The position numbers and the translations under genes were made by a program. This document shows positions 43,651 through 52,237 of a stretch of 64,000 nt of DNA, piece by piece (within the stretch, counting starts at the first letter, position 1; the number at the start of each line of letters is the position of its first letter). Under the pieces are notes generated by a model. That model made no database searches. It was given only the letters and a program-made list of their open reading frames with translations, and was not told the DNA's origin. This DNA comes from Prevotella sp. (GTDB taxonomy: Bacteria; Bacteroidota; Bacteroidia; Bacteroidales; Bacteroidaceae), in contig JAFLSG010000005.1 of assembly GCA_022511065.1 (NCBI GenBank), forward strand, positions 27,828 through 91,827. Reading direction: 5' to 3'.

Positions 43651-46593
43651 ATGAAGAGATTATTGCTGACAAGCGTTGTCTGCGTGATGGCAGTCATGGC
43701 GTTCGCCCAGAGAACTGTCACAGGAAAGATTGTTGAGCAGGACACGAGGGAACCGGTCATCCAGGCCACGGCATCCCTGCTGAGTGGAGAAAAGGTGGTA
43801 GCCAATGGCGTGAGCAACGCCAACGGAGCGTTCTCTGTTACGGCTCCTTCCGATGGAAGCTACACGTTGAAGATTACCTACGTGGGCTTCAAAACCTACT
43901 CGAAGAAAATCACCATCAAGGACGGTAAAGGTGTTCAGGCGGGCACCATCTCGCTTGCCCCCGATGCCATCATGCTCGAAGGTGCCACGGTGACGGCGCA
44001 GGCTTCGAAGGTGACGGTGAAGGAAGACACGTTCGTGTATAACGCGAGTGCCTACCGCACGCCGGAAGGCTCGGTGGTAGAGGAGCTTGTAAAGCGTCTG
44101 CCGGGTGCTGAGGTGAGCGACGACGGAACCATCAAGATTAACGGCAAGGAGGTGAAGAAGATACTCGTGGACGGCAAGGAGTTCATGACCGGCGACACGA
44201 AGACGGCAATGCAGAACCTGCCGACGAACATCATTGAGCAAATCAGGGCATACGACCAGAAGAGTGACTTGGCGCGCGTGAGCGGCATCGAGGACGGCGA
44301 GGAAGAGACGGTGCTCGACTTCGGCATCAAGCGCGGCATGAACAAGGGTATCATGGCCAACGTGGATCTGGCTGCGGGTACGCATGATCGCTACTCGGGT
44401 CGTGGTATGGGTGCGGTGATGCAGGACGATGTGCGCGTCATGGCATTCGCCCGTGCCAACAACGTGAACGACATGGGATTCCCCGGTGGCGGCGGTGGCG
44501 GTCGTTGGGGTGGTCAGCGCCAAGGACTGAACGCAGCGAAGATGCTCGGCGTGAACGTGAACTATGAGAAAAAGGACAAGCTGAAAATGGATGGTTCCGT
44601 GCGTTGGAATCACTCTGACGGCGACCAGCTGTCGAAGCGCTCGAGCGAGCAGATATTCAACGAGACGACCTCATCGTTCAGCAACAGCATCGGCACCAAC
44701 CTCTCGCGCTCCAACAGCTGGAACGGACAGATGCGCGTGGAGTGGCAGCCCGACTCAATGACCAATATCCTCTTCCGTCCGACCATCCGCTTCAACTCCA
44801 ACGACGGACTCGGCATCAGTGAGGAGGCAACCTTTGACAGCGACCCGTACCTCTCCGTGACCAACCCCTTGAATGAGTTGGACCAGCTTATCAGTCTGGG
44901 CATCGTGAAGAATAGCCGCTTGCAGAATAGCGTGAGCTACAGCGATTCGAAGAACGTGGGAGGCCGGCTGCAGCTGAACAGGAAGCTCAGCAGCACAGGG
45001 CGCAACCTCACGCTGCAACTGAATGCCAACTGGAGCGACGGCGACAGCAAGTCCATTTCCGACAGCTACATCAATTATTACCAGTTGTTGATGGACTCGA
45101 CGATGGTGACCAACCGCTACAGTCTCACACCGACCAAGAACTGGGACTACAGCGCGCGCCTGACTTACAGCGAGCCCATCATGCGCCAGGTATATCTGCA
45201 GTTCAGTTATCAGTATCAGTATCGCTACAGCAAGAGCGACCGCGCTACCTACGACTTCAGCAACGCCTATCATCTTGCTTACAATCCTATGGGAGCGTGG
45301 GTGCCCGCCTACCGCTCTTGGGACAGCTACTTGGAGCCTTACCATCCTCTGGATAACTATTTGGACTCCGACCTGAGCCGATTCTCGGAGTACAAGAACT
45401 ACATACACACGGCAGAGGTGATGCTGCGTGTCGTGCGCAAGGACTATACCTTGAATGCAGGTGTCCGCCTCGTTCCGCAGAAGTCGCACTTTGTGCAGGA
45501 CTACCAGGGCGTGCATGCCGATACGACGCGCACGGTGACAAACATCACCCCGACGCTCGAATTCCGCTGGAAGCGTTCCAACGTCAGTCAGCTGCGCTTC
45601 AACTACAACGGCAGCACGAGCCAGCCCTCGATGAGCGACCTGCTCGACATCACCGACAACAGCGACCCGCTGAACATCAAGATGGGTAATCCCGGACTGA
45701 AGCCCTCGTTCACGCAGCGCTTCAACCTGATGTTCAACGACTATATCCAGAAGTATCAGCGTTCGGTAGCCACCTTTGTCGGCTTCACCACGACGAGCAA
45801 CTCCATCGCCAACAAGACGACCTACGACGCAGCGACGGGTGCCCGCACGACACGCCCGGAGAACGTGAACGGCAACTGGAACGGATGGGCTGGCGTGATG
45901 TTCAGCACCGCCATCGACTCGGCAGGCTTCTTCAACGTGAACACCTTTACTAATGTGAACTACAACCACATGGTAGGCTATGTGAGCGTGGACATGAACG
46001 CCGACTCGCAGAAGAGCGCCACGAACTCGGCTTCACTCAACGAGCGTCTTGCCCTCAGCTACCGCAACAGCTGGTTGGAGGTTGAGTTGAACGGCTCAGT
46101 GGGCTATACCCGCTCGCGCAACGACCTGCAGCCGAACAACAACCTCGACACGTGGCAGTTCTCTTACGGAGGAATGGTTGGCGTGACCGCTCCGTGGGGC
46201 ACCTCGATTACCACGAACATGAACATGCAGAGCCGCCGCGGTTACAACGACGCATCGATGAACACCAACGAACTGATATGGAATGCCCAGTTGTCACAGA
46301 GTTTCCTGAAGACCAAGGCGCTGACCATATCCCTGCAGCTCTACGACATCCTGCATCAGCAGTCCTCGTTCAGCCGTGCCATCTCTTCTACCGGCCGCAC
46401 CGATACGGAGTATAATTCAATCACGAGCTACGGCATGCTGCACGTCATCTACCGTCTGAACCTTTTCGGAGGCAAGAACTCCGGCGGTGCGCCTGAGGGA
46501 GGCCCCGGTGGACCTGGCGGTTTCGGTGGTCGCACACGTGGAGGCGGCGGTGGTCGCCCCGGTGGTGGCTTCGGTGGACCGCGCAGATTCTAA
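43651..46593 (+). CDS. TonB-dependent-receptor-like outer-membrane barrel protein
   Basis: A 980-residue protein of the Bacteroidetes outer-membrane beta-barrel family (PF14905 type). A signal peptide (cleavage near AFAQ) is followed by a CarboxypepD_reg-like domain (RTVTGKIVEQDTREPVIQA, residues 20-105) and a plug-like domain (GSVVEELVKRLPGAEVSDDG). A long barrel region follows. The C-terminus is Gly/Pro/Arg-rich (from about residue 943) and not the usual aromatic barrel end, so extra sequence extends beyond the barrel. No SusD partner is adjacent, so it is unlikely to be a SusC. Promoter is ECF-like; a strong terminator follows. Confidence 0.83.
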   Translation: MKRLLLTSVVCVMAVMAFAQRTVTGKIVEQDTREPVIQATASLLSGEKVVANGVSNANGAFSVTAPSDGSYTLKITYVGFKTYSKKITIKDGKGVQAGTISLAPDAIMLEGATVTAQASKVTVKEDTFVYNASAYRTPEGSVVEELVKRLPGAEVSDDGTIKINGKEVKKILVDGKEFMTGDTKTAMQNLPTNIIEQIRAYDQKSDLARVSGIEDGEEETVLDFGIKRGMNKGIMANVDLAAGTHDRYSGRGMGAVMQDDVRVMAFARANNVNDMGFPGGGGGGRWGGQRQGLNAAKMLGVNVNYEKKDKLKMDGSVRWNHSDGDQLSKRSSEQIFNETTSSFSNSIGTNLSRSNSWNGQMRVEWQPDSMTNILFRPTIRFNSNDGLGISEEATFDSDPYLSVTNPLNELDQLISLGIVKNSRLQNSVSYSDSKNVGGRLQLNRKLSSTGRNLTLQLNANWSDGDSKSISDSYINYYQLLMDSTMVTNRYSLTPTKNWDYSARLTYSEPIMRQVYLQFSYQYQYRYSKSDRATYDFSNAYHLAYNPMGAWVPAYRSWDSYLEPYHPLDNYLDSDLSRFSEYKNYIHTAEVMLRVVRKDYTLNAGVRLVPQKSHFVQDYQGVHADTTRTVTNITPTLEFRWKRSNVSQLRFNYNGSTSQPSMSDLLDITDNSDPLNIKMGNPGLKPSFTQRFNLMFNDYIQKYQRSVATFVGFTTTSNSIANKTTYDAATGARTTRPENVNGNWNGWAGVMFSTAIDSAGFFNVNTFTNVNYNHMVGYVSVDMNADSQKSATNSASLNERLALSYRNSWLEVELNGSVGYTRSRNDLQPNNNLDTWQFSYGGMVGVTAPWGTSITTNMNMQSRRGYNDASMNTNELIWNAQLSQSFLKTKALTISLQLYDILHQQSSFSRAISSTGRTDTEYNSITSYGMLHVIYRLNLFGGKNSGGAPEGGPGGPGGFGGRTRGGGGGRPGGGFGGPRRF

Positions 46594-46606
46594 GGAACAA
46601 GATACC

Positions 46607-46647
46607 AAAAAGAGAGCCTTGCAACAATGCTGCAAGGCTCTCTTTTT
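46607..46647 (+). terminator. Strong terminator after the outer-membrane barrel gene
   Basis: AAAAAGAGAGCCTTGCA and TGCAAGGCTCTCTTTTT form a perfect 17-bp stem with a 7-nt loop; the 3' arm ends in five T residues. Confidence 0.88.
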
Positions 46648-46675
46648 ATCCCCCCGTCTCCTTTCATTTGAAGGA

Positions 46676-46815
46676 GGTATTCCTATCAGTCATGGGAATG
46701 CTTCCTACGAGTGAAAGAAATGCCTCCTATGGGGGTATAGGAGGCATCCCTTTGGGTCGTGGGAGATATTCCTTTGACCCGTAGAAAGTATTTCTTTCAC
46801 CCGTAGGAGAAGGGG
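46676..46815. repeat. Diverged tandem repeat, about six units of 21-24 bp
   Basis: Units such as TATTCCTTTGACCCGTAGAAAG, TATTTCTTTCACCCGTAGGAG, CATCCCTTTGGGTCGTGGGAGA and TATTCCTATCAGTCATGGGAA follow one another without gaps between the barrel-gene terminator and the DUF5606 stop codon. Many units have ATTCCT or AGGAA ends and are partly palindromic. No ORF covers the block. Confidence 0.65.
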
Positions 46816-47397
46816 TTACTCTTCCTTCTTCTTGCGGGCACGCTTAACTGGCTTATTTTCAGTAGGTTCTGCCGTTTCTTCCGTCTTGGCTTTCTTGGGT
46901 GCTTTTTTCGTGGCGGTCGCTTTCTTGGCGGGGGCTTTCGCAGGGGCTTCCTCGACGGCAGCGGGTGCTTCCTCAGCAGGTGCCTCTGCCTCCTGCTCCT
47001 CCTCGTCCTTGAAGTCAGTGATGCCGTTCTCCACGAGGATGTTATACCACGATATCAGTTTCTTGATGTCGCTCGTATGCACGCGGTCTCTGTCCCACTC
47101 CGGCAATACCTTGCTGAAATATTCCTGCAGTTCGCTGCCAGAGGCTTTCTTCTCGTTGATGCTTGCCTTCTTGCCGCCTTCGAGGGTCTTGAGGTTGTCC
47201 AAGACATCGGTCAGCAGCACATCATCTGTCTCTGTGAACATCGTGATGTCGTTCAGCGACGTGATGCGGTCGGTGGAGAAGGCAGGCATGCGGCGGTGCG
47301 TCGCGTCGAGTGCCTCCACGATGAGATTGTTCTTTCCTCGTGATACGAGTTTGTAAAGACCGGGCTTGCCGGTGATGGCTAAAATAATCTGTTGCAT
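46816..47397 (-). CDS. DUF5606 protein with Ala/Lys/Pro-rich tail
   Basis: A 193-residue protein. An N-terminal DUF5606 domain (MQQIILAITGKPGLYKLVS, then TEEG-type charged segments around residues 1-130) is followed by a low-complexity tail rich in Ala, Pro, Glu and Lys (from about 140, with EETAEPTE and a basic end RARKKKEE). The family is conserved in Bacteroidetes, function unknown. Start at 47397 overlaps the coaE stop by 19 nt. Last gene of a nusB-yajC-ybbR-coaE-DUF5606 cluster. Confidence 0.75.
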   Translation of the reverse strand: MQQIILAITGKPGLYKLVSRGKNNLIVEALDATHRRMPAFSTDRITSLNDITMFTETDDVLLTDVLDNLKTLEGGKKASINEKKASGSELQEYFSKVLPEWDRDRVHTSDIKKLISWYNILVENGITDFKDEEEQEAEAPAEEAPAAVEEAPAKAPAKKATATKKAPKKAKTEETAEPTENKPVKRARKKKEE

Positions 47398-47945
47398 TGT
47401 CTCAATATGTGATTTAATTGTTCGTCGATGTCCGTTGTGCCGTCGTTCACGATTTCGTAGTCGGCGCGGCGGCGCGTTTCTTCCTGTGGCAACTGGCGCC
47501 CCATCCATTCAAGCACCTTTTCGCGCGAGATGCCGTCGCGCTGCATCACACGGGCGATGCGTGTCTCCTCGGGGGCGGTGACTGCAATCACCTTGTCCAC
47601 TAACCTGTAGATGCCCGATTCGTACATGATAGCGCTCTCCATCCATTCCATTCCGCTCTCCTCAAAGTCGCGGAATACGGCGGGATGCACGATGTCATCT
47701 ACTGCCTTCGCATTCGTCTCCGAGGCAAGGAGGAACTTCGCCACGGCAGCCTTGTTCAGTTGGCCGTCAGGCTGATAGGTGTCTGTCCCGATGAGGGCGG
47801 TCAGTCGCTCGAGGATGTCGGGCGAGGTGCGTATCAGTCTTTTGGCGGCGCTGTCGCAGTCATAGACCTCGATGCCCCGCGCGTTGAGCCGTTTACACAC
47901 ATGGCTCTTGCCGCTCCCGATGCCTCCGGCGATTCCGATTTTCAT
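47379..47945 (-). CDS. coaE: Dephospho-CoA kinase
   Basis: A 188-residue CoaE, the last enzyme of coenzyme A synthesis, phosphorylating dephospho-CoA. P-loop GGIGSGKS at residues 7-14, DCDSAAKRL acceptor region, and a lid with RMQRDGISREK. Overlaps the upstream YbbR gene by 4 nt (47942-47945) and the DUF5606 gene by 19 nt, so the operon is tightly coupled. CoA is needed by menE and menB encoded in the same window, though far away. Confidence 0.93.
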   Translation of the reverse strand: MKIGIAGGIGSGKSHVCKRLNARGIEVYDCDSAAKRLIRTSPDILERLTALIGTDTYQPDGQLNKAAVAKFLLASETNAKAVDDIVHPAVFRDFEESGMEWMESAIMYESGIYRLVDKVIAVTAPEETRIARVMQRDGISREKVLEWMGRQLPQEETRRRADYEIVNDGTTDIDEQLNHILRQCNRLF

Positions 47946-48931
47946 TCCGTAGTAGTCTGCTCCTCAATGAGATAATCCACGGTGGTCGTCTCCAATCGTG
48001 CGCGAGAGATGCCTTGCGGCACATTGCGCAGGTAGAGGCGGCACTTCTCCGACGGGTGCGCCTTCAGTTCCTTGTAGTCTGCCACCACGGTGAAGTCCTC
48101 GGGCCGCAAGTTGCGGTAGAGGCTCACGCCGGTAACGAAGGTGATGGCGACCTTGGCGGGGAACGTGCGCAGCACCTTCCCTTCGGGCAGATTGATGCCC
48201 TTGATGGGGATGCCCTCGATGCGCTCCTCGGTCAGCACGTCGGTGAAGAAGCTGACGTTCACTTGGTCGGGCACCATCTTCACATCCTTGATTTTCTTCA
48301 ACCGGCAGTCGATGGACAGCGTGTCGCGGAAGCTCACGTAGTTGAGCGGTTCGGTATAGACGGTAGTGATGCTGTCGAGCTTCTCCTCCGAGGCGTAGAT
48401 GGTCACGCTGTCGGGGGAGTATTCCACGTGGGAGATAAAGTACAGCTCCTCCGGAATCACACGGCCGCTCCACCTCACGGGCACGAGTTTCTTCGCACCA
48501 TAGTTATAGGAGAACTCCAACCGGTCGGGTTTCGCGGAGATAATCTTTGAGCCACTTGCCAAGTGGTGATACACCAACTTCTGCAGTTCCTGCGCGGTGA
48601 TGATGCCTGTGCCCGTGGTGTGGGTGTGCGTCTTGAAGTCCACGAGGATTTTCGGCAGCAGGTCGCCGTACTCGTAGGTGGCAATGGTAAAGCCCTTGTC
48701 GCGGATGGTCATCCGCACGGTGTCCACCTCCTCGGAGGTCAGCACCACGTTCTTGGGGATTCCCACCACCTGCACGGGAATGGCAAACTCCCTCTCGTAA
48801 GTCTCGTTGAGGGTCATGAACAGCCAGAACACGCCCGACAAGCCTACGAAGAACAAGAAAATCAGAAACTCCCTGTTAGCCTTGCTAAAAAGGAAATTCC
48901 TGACTATCTGCCACCAACCGCCGTACATCAT
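47942..48931 (-). CDS. YbbR-like (CdaR) membrane protein
   Basis: A 329-residue protein with one N-terminal membrane helix (FLIFLFFVGLSGVFWLFM) and extracytoplasmic YbbR-type repeats (IPVQVVGIPKNV, YPLPxRV-like strands, PIKGINLPEG). YbbR/CdaR proteins regulate diadenylate cyclase in Firmicutes; in Bacteroidetes the role is less clear. No diadenylate cyclase gene is next to it. It sits between yajC and coaE in a conserved order and overlaps coaE by 4 nt. Confidence 0.82.
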   Translation of the reverse strand: MMYGGWWQIVRNFLFSKANREFLIFLFFVGLSGVFWLFMTLNETYEREFAIPVQVVGIPKNVVLTSEEVDTVRMTIRDKGFTIATYEYGDLLPKILVDFKTHTHTTGTGIITAQELQKLVYHHLASGSKIISAKPDRLEFSYNYGAKKLVPVRWSGRVIPEELYFISHVEYSPDSVTIYASEEKLDSITTVYTEPLNYVSFRDTLSIDCRLKKIKDVKMVPDQVNVSFFTDVLTEERIEGIPIKGINLPEGKVLRTFPAKVAITFVTGVSLYRNLRPEDFTVVADYKELKAHPSEKCRLYLRNVPQGISRARLETTTVDYLIEEQTTTE

Positions 48932-48952
48932 TTCCTGTTGCCTGTCGGTTGC

Positions 48953-49276
48953 TTACTTCTGGAGTGGGGTGTTCGCCATGTCCTTGAACACATAGCTCTT
49001 GTCCACGGTGATTACCACGTCGCGGGCAACCTTCACCTCCACCGTGTTCTTGGTGAGGTCTATGCTCTTCACTGTTCCGTAAATGCCGCCGCCCGTCACC
49101 ACCTGCGTGCCTTCGGTCAGCTCGTTCTGGAACTTCTGTATCTCCTTTTGCTTCTTCTGCTGCGGGCGAATCATGAAGAACCACATGATGGCGAAGATGG
49201 CCACCATCATGATTATCATACTCATACCGCTACCTCCCTGTGCTGCTGCCTGCGCAGCCAAAATGATGTTTGTCAT
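48953..49276 (-). CDS. yajC: Preprotein translocase subunit YajC
   Basis: A 107-residue YajC: one membrane helix (MSMIIMMVAIFAIMWFFMI), then a basic loop RPQQKKQKEIQKFQ and a small beta domain with QVVTGGGIYGTVKSID. It is part of the SecDF-YajC holo-translocon. Follows nusB by 10 nt. The N-terminus reads MTNIILAAQAAAQGG, typical of the family. Identification is secure. Confidence 0.94.
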   Translation of the reverse strand: MTNIILAAQAAAQGGSGMSMIIMMVAIFAIMWFFMIRPQQKKQKEIQKFQNELTEGTQVVTGGGIYGTVKSIDLTKNTVEVKVARDVVITVDKSYVFKDMANTPLQK

Positions 49277-49286
49277 AATTTATTGT

Positions 49287-50342
49287 TTATTCAGTTGTTT
49301 TCTTTTCTTCCGTCGGCTCTGCCGTCTCCTCAGGTTGCGGGGCTTCCGCAGCCGGCTCTCCCTTCTTTATGCGGGGGCGCACGCCACGGGGGAACAGCGA
49401 CTTGTCGGGCTTCGGGTCAATGTGCTTGTTCAGCCGTCCCGTCTTCACAAGGTTACGGGCGATGGCATCGAGCATGCCGTTGATATATCCGCTGCTCTTT
49501 GGGGTGGAGTAGAGCTTCGCGATGTCCACGTATTCGTTGATAGTCACGCTGATGGGCACGTTGGGCAGCGTCATCATCTCCGCAATGGCTATCTGCATGA
49601 GGATGATGTCCATGTAGGCAAGGCGGGAGAAGTCCCAGTTCCTTGATGCCTCGCTCATGTAGTGCTGATAGTCGTTGGCGTTGAGGATGGCTGCGCGGAA
49701 CAGCTTGCGGGCGAACTCCTTCTCCTCGTCGCTGTCCCATTCGGGCAGCAGCTGCTCCTTGGCACCATTCTGCTCCTTGAAGCGCTTGATGGTCTTGAGT
49801 ACAAAGGTGTCCACGATGTCCTTGTCGTCATTCCAGTAGAGACTCTGGTCCTCGAGCAGGGCGTCCAGTTCGTCGTTGTTCTGGATGAACGTGCGGTAGA
49901 GCTTGCGCCACAATTCCCTGTCGGCCTCGTAGCTGTCCTCCTTGCTCTCCATGTACTCCTTATATATATCACTCTCCTCAATCCGTTCAAAGAGCTTGCC
50001 GAGGAACACGGCGGAATCATCCCACGTGGTCTTGAGCGTGCTGAGGAATTCGTTCAGCACCTTGTTCTCGCCCAGCTGTATGGCGAAGCGGTTATAGACG
50101 AACTTCGGCGATGGCTCGGGTGTTCCTTCGCGCCTGGCGCGCCCCTGTATCACCTCCAAGCGGCGGTTAGCTTCCTTCGTTACCGCCACAATCAGGGCAA
50201 GCAGGTAGTTATAAAGGTCATAAGCTTTGGAAAGACTGAAGAACAGTTCCTTTTCAGCCGTGTCGATGTTCTTGTTACCGTTTTGATAGTACGCGTAGGT
50301 TAACTGAACAATCTTGATTCTGATTATTTCCCTATTGATCAT
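49287..50342 (-). CDS. nusB: Transcription antitermination protein NusB, long form
   Basis: A 351-residue Bacteroidetes-type NusB: the core NusB helical domain is at residues 210-320 (ARKLFRAAILNANDYQHYMSE, then VPISVTINEYVDIAKLYSTP), with a long N-terminal helical extension and an Ala/Pro/Glu-rich C-terminal tail ending EETAEPTEEKKTTE. NusB with NusE binds boxA RNA in rRNA antitermination. First gene of a five-gene minus-strand cluster; its promoter is at 50380-50409. The low-complexity tail resembles that of the DUF5606 protein in the same operon. Confidence 0.9.
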   Translation of the reverse strand: MINREIIRIKIVQLTYAYYQNGNKNIDTAEKELFFSLSKAYDLYNYLLALIVAVTKEANRRLEVIQGRARREGTPEPSPKFVYNRFAIQLGENKVLNEFLSTLKTTWDDSAVFLGKLFERIEESDIYKEYMESKEDSYEADRELWRKLYRTFIQNNDELDALLEDQSLYWNDDKDIVDTFVLKTIKRFKEQNGAKEQLLPEWDSDEEKEFARKLFRAAILNANDYQHYMSEASRNWDFSRLAYMDIILMQIAIAEMMTLPNVPISVTINEYVDIAKLYSTPKSSGYINGMLDAIARNLVKTGRLNKHIDPKPDKSLFPRGVRPRIKKGEPAAEAPQPEETAEPTEEKKTTE

Positions 50343-50379
50343 CTCACTTGATGGTTATGTTTTGTTGCGTTTACGAATG

Positions 50380-50409
50380 CAAAGATAGGCATTTTTCCCT
50401 TATAACAAA
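50380..50409 (-). promoter_or_regulatory. Promoter of the nusB cluster
   Basis: On the minus strand: TTTG at 50406-50409, 18-nt spacer, TATCTTTG at 50380-50387, 37 nt before the nusB ATG. Confidence 0.6.
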
Positions 50410-50471
50410 AGAAAAACGATGTTTTTTTATACTTTTTCATTATTTCGTTTTCAATTTTGTTTTTAATTGCT

Positions 50472-50479
50472 TACCTTTG
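50472..50479 (+). promoter_or_regulatory. -7 box of rplY
   Basis: TACCTTTG on the plus strand; leader of about 90 nt before the rplY start codon. Confidence 0.55.
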
Positions 50480-50574
50480 CACCGCTTTTAGAAAGAGCAC
50501 TTCATGCTATTATTCGTGTGATGGCGAATTAAGCAACATGTATTTAAAACAACTTAATTTAGAGTAACACAATT

Positions 50575-51171
50575 ATGAAAGAAATCAGCGTAAGTGGCCA
50601 GAAGCGTGCCACGACTGGTAAGAAGGCAGCCAAGGAGCTGCGCAAGGAGGGTCTTGTTCCCTGTAATCTGTATGGTGAGAAGAAAGGTGAGAACGGTCTG
50701 CCCGAGGCTTTGGCATTCGCCATTCCCATGGGTCAGCTCCGCAAGGTCATCTACTCCCCGCACGTATATGTGGTAAACCTGACCATCGACGGTGAGGCTC
50801 ACAAGGCAGTGATGCGTGAGATCCAGTTCCATCCGACGACGGATGCAGTGCTCCACGTAGATTTCTACGAGGTGAACGAGACGAAGGCAATCACCATTGG
50901 CATCCCCGTGAAGCTCAACGGTCTGGCACAGGGTGTGCGCGAGGGTGGTAAGCTGAACCTCGCAGAGCGCAAGCTCAACGTGACTGCTCCCTACAAGCAG
51001 ATTCCCGAGGTGCTTGACATCGACGTGACCAACCTCAACCTGGGTAAGGCCATCAAGGTGGGCGACCTCAGCTTCGAGGGTATTCAGCTGGCTACTCCTC
51101 CTCAGGTGGTGGTATGCTCAGTGAAGGCTACACGTGCTTCCCGTTCCGCTGCTGCGGCTGCTGCCGAGTAA
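50575..51171 (+). CDS. rplY: 50S ribosomal protein L25/general stress protein Ctc
   Basis: A 198-residue L25 of the CTC type, binding 5S rRNA. The N-terminal L25 domain (KRATTGKKAAKELRKEGLVP, then VLHVDFYEV) is followed by a TL5-type beta domain (residues 100-185) and an Ala-rich tail (RSAAAAAAE). Its leader is about 90 nt, long enough for autoregulation, but no hairpin stood out. The pth gene follows after 21 nt, a usual neighbour. Confidence 0.95.
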   Translation: MKEISVSGQKRATTGKKAAKELRKEGLVPCNLYGEKKGENGLPEALAFAIPMGQLRKVIYSPHVYVVNLTIDGEAHKAVMREIQFHPTTDAVLHVDFYEVNETKAITIGIPVKLNGLAQGVREGGKLNLAERKLNVTAPYKQIPEVLDIDVTNLNLGKAIKVGDLSFEGIQLATPPQVVVCSVKATRASRSAAAAAAE

Positions 51172-51192
51172 TCATTCCCGTAACGAGGAGAC

Positions 51193-51801
51193 ATGGACAA
51201 GTTCTTGATTGTTGGTCTGGGCAACGTAGGCAACGACTACGAGCTTACCCGCCACAATACAGGGTTTATGGTATTGGATGCCTTTGCGGAGGCATCCAAT
51301 ATTCATTTTGACGACCGCCGCTATGGTTTCGTGGCGGAGACCTCGCTCAAGGGGCGCAAGGTGTTCCTACTCAAACCCTCCACGTTCATGAACCTCAGCG
51401 GTAATGCCGTGCGCTACTGGCTGAATAAGGAGAGTATCGACCAAAGTCGCCTGCTCGTCATCAGCGACGAGGTGGCCCTGCCGCTCGGTGCTTTCCGGCT
51501 GAAGGCCAACGGCTCTAACGGCGGTCACAACGGACTTGGCCATATCCAACAGCTCATCGGACAGGACTATGCCCGCCTGCGCATGGGTATCGGCAACGAT
51601 TTCCCCCGTGGGATGCAGATAGACTGGGTGCTCGGTCGTTACAGCGAAGAGGAGCTGCAGACACTCAAACCCGCTATCGACACGGCGGTGGAAATCATTA
51701 AGAGCTTCGTGCTTGCGGGTATCGACATCACGATGAACCAGTTCAATAAACTCGGCAGGCCTCCGAAGCCGTTGAAAACTCCGACACCAAGTAATGACTG
51801 A
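51193..51801 (+). CDS. pth: Peptidyl-tRNA hydrolase
   Basis: A 202-residue Pth, releasing tRNA from stalled peptidyl-tRNA. The opening [20 protein letters not shown] contains the catalytic His at about residue 20; [12 protein letters not shown] and a later [11 protein letters not shown] with RLRMGIG match the family. Its 3' end overlaps the S4-domain gene by 8 nt. Operon with rplY upstream, common in bacteria. Confidence 0.96.
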   Translation: MDKFLIVGLGNVGNDYELTRHNTGFMVLDAFAEASNIHFDDRRYGFVAETSLKGRKVFLLKPSTFMNLSGNAVRYWLNKESIDQSRLLVISDEVALPLGAFRLKANGSNGGHNGLGHIQQLIGQDYARLRMGIGNDFPRGMQIDWVLGRYSEEELQTLKPAIDTAVEIIKSFVLAGIDITMNQFNKLGRPPKPLKTPTPSND

Positions 51802-52195
51802 AGTAGCGAGAATCGACAAGTGGCTCTGGGCGGCGCGCATCTTCAAGACCCGCTCCATTGCAGCGGATGCCTGCAAGAACGGACGCGTGACCATCAATGG
51901 CATCAACGTGAAACCCTCCCACATGGTGAAGGCGGGGGAGACGGTAAATGTGCGCAAGCCCCCCGTCACCTATTCTTATAAGATACTGAAGACCATCGAG
52001 CAGCGCGTGGGGGCGAAGCTGTTGCCCGAGATCTATGAGAACGTGACAGCCCCCGATCAGTATGAACTCTTGGAGATGAACCGCATCAGCGGCTTTGTCA
52101 ATCGTGCGCGCGGCACGGGTCGCCCCACGAAGAAAGACCGCCGCGCGATGGATGCTTTCCTCTCGGATGCCGACGAGTTCGATGACGATATGTAG
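51794..52195 (+). CDS. S4-domain RNA-binding protein (Hsp15-like)
   Basis: A 133-residue protein with an N-terminal S4 domain ([40 protein letters not shown]) and a C-terminal extension with a Gly/Arg-rich and acidic end. Similar to Hsp15/HslR, which binds 50S subunits carrying a nascent chain. Overlaps pth by 8 nt, so coupled to it. Function by analogy. Confidence 0.85.
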   Translation: MTEVARIDKWLWAARIFKTRSIAADACKNGRVTINGINVKPSHMVKAGETVNVRKPPVTYSYKILKTIEQRVGAKLLPEIYENVTAPDQYELLEMNRISGFVNRARGTGRPTKKDRRAMDAFLSDADEFDDDM

Positions 52196-52237
52196 AGACC
52201 AGACAAAGAAATAACAAACACTTTAAAAACAAACATT

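Noticed and set aside
43651-46593. SusC-type glycan transporter
   Set aside because: No SusD gene follows, and the plug and C-terminus differ from SusC proteins.
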